Source: a bacterium (GTDB taxonomy: Bacteria > Bacteroidota > Bacteroidia > Bacteroidales > Bacteroidaceae). Taken from it: a stretch of DNA of 18,874 nucleotides. The position numbers and the translations under genes are program-made. The notes below the pieces were generated by a model. The model was not told the origin of the DNA. It was given only the letters and a program-made list of their open reading frames with translations, and ran no database searches. Of the stretch, positions 15,755 to 18,874 are shown one piece after another (within the stretch, counting starts at the first letter, position 1; the number at the start of each line of letters is the position of its first letter). The stretch lies in the NCBI GenBank assembly GCA_004559785.1, contig SFXD01000038.1, positions 1 to 18,874 on the forward strand. Reading direction: 5' to 3'.

Positions 15755-18088
15755 ATGTCAGTCAACTTGGAAGAACTCAATGCCGCACAACGCGAGGCGG
15801 TACTTTGCTGCGACGCGCCCACGATGATAATCGCCGGGGCAGGCAGCGGCAAGACGCGTGTCATTACGTACAAGATAGCCTACCTGCTCGAACAAGGCTA
15901 CAGGCCTTGGGACATCCTGGCTCTGACCTTCACCAACAAGGCAGCCGACGAGATGAAGGCTCGTATTGCGACCCTGGTGGGTGAGGAGAAGTCGAAGGGA
16001 ATCTGGATGGGCACGTTCCACAGTATCTTCGCCAGGATTCTCAGGCGCGAGGCGGAAAGGCTCGGCTTCACATCCGACTTCACGATTTACGATGCCATAG
16101 ACAGCAAGAACATGGTCCGCTCTATAGTCAAGGAACTGGGGCTCGACGAGAAGAAGTACAAGTCCGCTCCGTCCCGCATCAGCAATGCCAAGAATGCCTT
16201 GCTGCTGCCCTCCGAATATCGCTCCGCAAATGTGTCCTCGCCAAGGTTTCCCGGCGACGGGATGACAGCCCTCGGAGACGTCTACGACCATTATTTCAGG
16301 AGGTGCAGGCAGAGCAACGCAATGGACTTCGACGACATACTGCTCTACACGTGGCTGCTTTTCCGTGACAACCCCGACATTGCCCAGTCCTATGCTGAAC
16401 GCTTCCGGTACGTCCTCGTTGACGAGTATCAGGACACCAACTATGCCCAGCACGCCATCGTCCGTCAGCTTACCGGCCTCAGCCAGCGCGTCTGCGTCGT
16501 GGGCGACGATGCCCAGAGCATCTATAGCTTCCGCGGAGCCGAGATAGAGAACATACTCAGGTTCCGGGAGTCATACCAAGGGGTGAAGGTCTTCAAGCTT
16601 GAGGAGAACTTCCGTTCCACCAGGCACATCGTGCAAGCCGCCAACAGCCTTATCCGCCACAACAGGCAGCAGATACGCAAGGACGTCTACAGCAACAGGG
16701 ATGAGGGTGCGCCCGTAGAGGTCTTCAGCACGTACAGCGACATAGACGAGGCATACCTCGCAGCCCGTCTTGTCCGTCGCTACGTGGAACGGGAGGGGTT
16801 GGACTATGCCCGGGTGGCAGTACTGTACCGGACGAATGCCCAGAGCCGTACCCTGGAGGAAGTGCTGCGCAAGCAGGGAATACCCTACAGGATATACGGC
16901 GGCATGTCTTTCTTCCAGCACAAGGAGGTAAAGGACCTCACGGCGTACCTCCGCCTGGCGGTGAACCCGTATGACGAGGAGTCGCTGCATCGCATCATCA
17001 ATTATCCTGCGCGAGGCATTGGCAGCACGACGGTGGAAAGGATTTTCCATAAGGCAGCCAGCGAAGGTCGTTCCCAGTGGGACGTGTTGTCGGATGTCAC
17101 CACCATCGGTGTCAACCGTGGCTTGCAGGCGAAGTTGGAAGGCTTCGTCGAGATGATAAGGCGTTTCAACGACTATGCAAGCCATCTTGATGCCTTCGAG
17201 TGTACGAGGCGCATCATCGGCGAAAGCGAGATGTACAAAGAGATATTCCATAGCGACAAGGCAGAGGACAAGCAGAGGCAGGAGAACCTGCAGGAGGTAC
17301 TGAATGCCGTAGCCTCCTTCGTCAAGGACCGCATCGAGACGGAGGAAGGCATCTCGCTGACCCACTACCTGCAGGAGGTCAGCCTGCTCACCGAGCCGAC
17401 CGAGGAGGGAGACGCCGGCGCAGACAGGGTCTCGCTCATGACCATCCATTCCGCCAAGGGACTTGAGTTTGCCGCCGTCATAGTCGTGGGACTTGAGGAG
17501 AACCTGTTCCCAAGCCAATCCTCCCTCGAATCGCCCCGGCAGATGGAGGAAGAACGCAGGCTGATGTACGTAGCCATGACGCGCGCCGAGAGATACCTCG
17601 CGCTCACGTACGCCAAGAGTCGCATACGCTATGGCAAGACGGAGTATTCCGAGCCAAGCCGCTTCCTTAAGGAGATAGACCCCGCCCAGATCTCGGCAGG
17701 GCTCTCCGGCTATGCCATCTCGTCGGCTCAGTCAGGGAGTCTCGGCTACAGGGACCGCCTTGCCGTGCCCCGCAGGCCTTCGGGCAACATTGCTCCCCCG
17801 TCATCCTACGGCAGGGACCCATCGGGCTCAGGCATCGCCCCGTCTGCACGGCGGCTTGTCAGGGTGGATTCCTCTGCCAGCATGTCTTCTTCCCCTTCGC
17901 CGCAGACGTACGACGTGCGGCCTGGCACCGTCATCGAGCACGAGCGTTTTGGCGTGGGCAGGGTAGAGAAGGTTACGGGCAGCGGTATCGATGCCAAGGC
18001 AACCGTCAGTTTCGAGAATGCTGGCACCAAGCAGCTGATGCTCAAGTTCGCAAGGTTCAAGGTAGTGGCACGTGACGGCGACCGATGA
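15755..18088 (+). CDS. pcrA: ATP-dependent DNA helicase, PcrA/UvrD family
   Basis: 777 residues. The ATG at 15755 gives the standard start MSVNLEELNAAQREAV; a frame reaching back to 15596 runs into the preceding gene and is not used. Superfamily 1A motifs are all present: Q motif LNAAQ (8-12), Walker A AGAGSGKT (27-34), Ia TFTNKAADEM (58-67), GTFHS (86-90), II DEYQDTN (223-229), III GDDAQSIYSFRGA (250-262), IV EENFRST (283-289), V TIHSAKGLE (563-571), VI LMYVAMTRAE (603-612). A Ser/Pro/Gly-rich linker (about 640-720) leads to the C-terminal Tudor-like domain (about 725-772) found in PcrA and UvrD, which contacts RNA polymerase in other bacteria. It unwinds DNA 3' to 5' in repair and replication. 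The 119-bp gap before it holds no clear consensus promoter. UvrD and PcrA cannot be told apart by motif alone. Confidence 0.95.
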   Translation: MSVNLEELNAAQREAVLCCDAPTMIIAGAGSGKTRVITYKIAYLLEQGYRPWDILALTFTNKAADEMKARIATLVGEEKSKGIWMGTFHSIFARILRREAERLGFTSDFTIYDAIDSKNMVRSIVKELGLDEKKYKSAPSRISNAKNALLLPSEYRSANVSSPRFPGDGMTALGDVYDHYFRRCRQSNAMDFDDILLYTWLLFRDNPDIAQSYAERFRYVLVDEYQDTNYAQHAIVRQLTGLSQRVCVVGDDAQSIYSFRGAEIENILRFRESYQGVKVFKLEENFRSTRHIVQAANSLIRHNRQQIRKDVYSNRDEGAPVEVFSTYSDIDEAYLAARLVRRYVEREGLDYARVAVLYRTNAQSRTLEEVLRKQGIPYRIYGGMSFFQHKEVKDLTAYLRLAVNPYDEESLHRIINYPARGIGSTTVERIFHKAASEGRSQWDVLSDVTTIGVNRGLQAKLEGFVEMIRRFNDYASHLDAFECTRRIIGESEMYKEIFHSDKAEDKQRQENLQEVLNAVASFVKDRIETEEGISLTHYLQEVSLLTEPTEEGDAGADRVSLMTIHSAKGLEFAAVIVVGLEENLFPSQSSLESPRQMEEERRLMYVAMTRAERYLALTYAKSRIRYGKTEYSEPSRFLKEIDPAQISAGLSGYAISSAQSGSLGYRDRLAVPRRPSGNIAPPSSYGRDPSGSGIAPSARRLVRVDSSASMSSSPSPQTYDVRPGTVIEHERFGVGRVEKVTGSGIDAKATVSFENAGTKQLMLKFARFKVVARDGDR

Positions 18089-18163
18089 TGAATTTATAGG
18101 ACAAATCATAGTTTTTTTCTTGATATACCATACCCCTGGCGGTAATGTACTGCATCCTTCCCC

Positions 18164-18249
18164 CTCGGGACTACATATTCTATCTCGGGAGGAAAATATT
18201 CTTTCCACGTGAGGAAAATATTTTTATCACGGGAGGGAGTAATTTCTCA
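18164..18249. repeat. Short tandem array with about 22-bp period
   Basis: Units begin CTCGGGACTA at 18164, CTCGGGAGGA at 18184, CACGTGAGGA at 18206 and CACGGGAGGG at 18228. The last three are spaced exactly 22 bp apart and the first 20 bp. Two units continue with AAATATT. Adjacent units also form inverted pairs, for example CGTGA (18208-18212) with TCACG (18227-18231) around an AT-rich centre. It starts 76 bp after the helicase stop codon. Confidence 0.65.
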
Positions 18250-18256
18250 TACGGCA

Positions 18257-18293
18257 GCGGGATACAGGGTACGCCCTTGAGGTACCGTCCCGC
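18257..18293. other. Two-part GC-rich hairpin
   Basis: GCGGGA (18257-18262) pairs with TCCCGC (18288-18293), and inside it GGTAC (18268-18272) pairs with GTACC (18282-18286), leaving a 5/1 internal loop and a 9-nt end loop. Eleven base pairs in all. It is followed by two more inverted repeats, AAGCCG/CGGCTT (18334-18361) and GCTCCC/GGGAGC (18373-18408), suggesting a structured RNA. Confidence 0.5.
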
Positions 18294-18436
18294 CACTAAG
18301 CAGAGGTAACTGGAAAAATCCTTACATGGGGCAAAGCCGCACGTAGGCCATGGCACGGCTTAGTCATTTCCGGCTCCCAGAATGCCATGAGGAATGCTTG
18401 TCGGGAGCGTGGGGCAGGTAGCGGGGAGAAATGAGA

Positions 18437-18461
18437 GGGGCTTCCTAAAAAGGAAGTCCCC
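18437..18461. terminator. Stable hairpin, possible bidirectional terminator
   Basis: GGGG-CTTCCT (18437-18446) pairs with AGGAAG-T-CCCC (18451-18461): ten base pairs with one bulged T and a four-base loop of A. Neither side has a proper T run, so classical intrinsic termination is doubtful. Read on the - strand it would lie about 27 bp downstream of the tRNA-end-like sequence at 18488-18512, the place where a tRNA terminator would be expected. Confidence 0.4.
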
Positions 18462-18487
18462 ACATAAAAGAGTGAAAAGGTGAATTC

Positions 18488-18599
18488 TGGAGCCTCTTGT
18501 CGGATTTGAACCTTTTCCTGTATTCCAAGGAGTTAGGTGCGCGTTGTGTACATCGTTTTTTGCATTCTATACACAAGCTATTTTTACGACAAATGAGGC
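18488..18599. ncRNA. Possible structured RNA with a tRNA 3'-end-like sequence
   Basis: GCCTCTTGTCG (18492-18502) pairs with CGACAA-AT-GAGGC (18587-18599), making an 11-bp stem with a two-base bulge that closes about 84 nt. Inside are a hairpin TTGTGTA (18544-18550)/TACACAA (18570-18576) and a weaker one CCTT (18511-18514)/AAGG (18527-18530). On the - strand, 18512-18488 reads GGTTCAAATCC then GACAAGAGGCTCCA, like the T-loop, acceptor strand and CCA end of a tRNA. A normal T stem, anticodon arm and D arm cannot be drawn, so it is not a working tRNA. It may be an RNA gene of either strand or a tRNA relic. Confidence 0.3.
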
Positions 18600-18632
18600 A
18601 GTAATAGTCTCATTTATGTAGAACTTTTCTAC
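18591..18632. repeat. Two adjacent perfect inverted repeats
   Basis: AAATGAG (18591-18597) is repeated inverted as CTCATTT (18609-18615) with an 11-bp spacer, and GTAGAA (18618-18623) as TTCTAC (18627-18632) with a 3-bp spacer. The first overlaps the 3' arm of the long stem at 18587-18599, so the two structures would exclude each other. They could be alternative RNA folds or protein binding sites. Confidence 0.45.
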
Positions 18633-18656
18633 TTGTTATATTATCATTACATTTCT

Positions 18657-18689
18657 AAGCCGTCTTCCTGTTTGGTTGATGGCTTTTTT
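18657..18689 (+). terminator. Intrinsic terminator
   Basis: AAGCCGTC (18657-18664) pairs with GATGGCTT (18678-18685), eight pairs with one G-T, around a 13-nt loop, followed by a run of six T (18684-18689). It points along the + strand and could end the helicase transcript after a long 3' region or a separate RNA made from 18250-18650. Confidence 0.55.
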
Positions 18690-18766
18690 CATTCCCCTAC
18701 ACTCTAAGGAAATGGCTCGTTAAGATTTTTTGGTTTGTTTGTTTGCCGTTTCAGTCTCGGATATTC

Positions 18767-18797
18767 TTTGCCTGTCCTTCTCGTATCCGTAACTTTG
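18767..18797 (+). promoter_or_regulatory. Bacteroidetes-type promoter reading out of the window
   Basis: TTTG at 18767-18770 and TAACTTTG at 18790-18797 are 19 bp apart, matching TTTG-N19-21-TAnnTTTG, and the second box is followed by CA as is common. Transcription would start near 18804 and run rightward to a gene beyond 18874. Confidence 0.6.
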
Positions 18798-18832
18798 CAG
18801 CGGCTTTCCAAAACACCTATCCTTAAGCATTG

Positions 18833-18864
18833 CAAAGGTACGGCTTTTTCGGCAAACAAACAAA
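18833..18864 (-). promoter_or_regulatory. Bacteroidetes-type promoter reading left into the noncoding region
   Basis: On the - strand TTTG (18864-18861) and TACCTTTG (18840-18833) are 20 bp apart and followed by CA, a full match to the consensus. Transcription would start near 18826 and run into the noncoding region, where only RNA-like structures are seen. It faces the + strand promoter at 18767-18797. Confidence 0.55.
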
Positions 18865-18874
18865 CATTTTACAT

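Larger units (their letters stand above)
18733..18865. repeat. 16-bp perfect inverted repeat flanking two promoters
   Basis: GTTTGTTTGTTTGCCG at 18733-18748 is matched by its exact reverse complement at 18850-18865, with 101 bp between. Both arms contain three TTTG units reading inward, and the right arm supplies the TTTG box of the - strand promoter. Confidence 0.7.
18089..18874. other. 786-bp noncoding region rich in hairpins and promoter-like sites
   Basis: No credible protein gene was seen on either strand. From left to right it holds a 22-bp repeat array (18164-18249), a series of GC-rich inverted repeats (18257-18293, 18334-18361, 18373-18408, 18437-18461), a foldable segment with a tRNA-end-like sequence (18492-18599), two small perfect inverted repeats (18591-18615 and 18618-18632), a terminator-like hairpin (18657-18689), and two convergent promoters within a 16-bp inverted repeat (18733-18865). 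Composition changes from GC-rich to AT-rich around 18540. Confidence 0.7.

Noticed and set aside
16571..17518. 315-codon open frame on the - strand
   Set aside because: Lies wholly within the helicase gene, which has all its motifs; the product has no recognisable features and is a by-product of GC-rich codon use.
18164..18249. CRISPR array
   Set aside because: Units of about 22 bp follow one another without unique spacers and are too few and too variable; no cas gene is near.
18488..18545. A complete tRNA gene on the - strand
   Set aside because: The T stem does not pair on its 5' side and no anticodon or D arm can be drawn.
18636..18692. An 18-codon frame on the - strand starting MKKAINQTG, after an AGGGG stretch
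   Set aside because: Very short and it overlaps the terminator stem at 18657-18689, whose T run explains the lysine codons; no further support.

Overview
The window reads as a chromosomal segment from a member of the Bacteroidales, most probably Prevotellaceae. The reasons are the gene content (a full bat aerotolerance operon and a TPR-type sensor kinase with a LuxR-like partner), start codons preceded by A-rich stretches rather than Shine-Dalgarno sequences, and promoters of the Bacteroidetes form TTTG-N19-21-TAnnTTTG. All thirteen genes lie on the + strand. The coding part is moderately GC-rich and the last few hundred bases are more AT-rich. The assignment to family rests on memory of such genomes and not on a search.

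Layout: (1) 55-1455, a membrane protein with an HU-type DNA-binding head and a LysM-like tail. (2) 1456-1590, a spacer holding a well-formed promoter at 1525-1556. (3) 1591-9964, the bat operon: MoxR ATPase, DUF58 protein, a DUF4381-like membrane protein, BatA, a BatB-BatC fusion, BatD and BatE. (4) 9978-10682, a PAP2 lipid phosphatase. (5) 10679-15635, a 1204-residue two-module sensor kinase, its likely response regulator, and a small membrane protein resembling pieces of an AbgT transporter. (6) 15755-18088, a PcrA/UvrD-type helicase. (7) 18089-18874, 786 bp without a credible gene but rich in repeats, hairpins and promoter-like sites.

From moxR to the small membrane protein the gaps are 11-36 bp or the genes overlap (PAP2/kinase share ATGA; regulator/membrane protein overlap by 11 nt). 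I found no second consensus promoter in between, so the promoter at 1525-1556 may drive a transcript of about 14 kb. The expected working model, from knowledge of the families, is that MoxR acts as an AAA+ chaperone on the von Willebrand factor A proteins (DUF58, BatA, BatB), while BatC, BatD and BatE form the periplasmic, membrane-anchored part of the complex. The attached PAP2 enzyme, kinase and regulator suggest that this envelope system is tied to lipid-phosphate processing and to a membrane sensor. That link is inference from gene order only.

The points most worth a second look are the kinase, where one module keeps the ATP-binding motifs and the other keeps the histidine box; the BatB-BatC fusion with a signal-peptide-like junction; the miniature AbgT-like protein; the HU-membrane-LysM protein; and the structured noncoding tail with 22-bp repeats, an 11-bp long-range stem carrying a tRNA 3'-end-like sequence, a terminator, and two convergent promoters flanked by a 16-bp inverted repeat.
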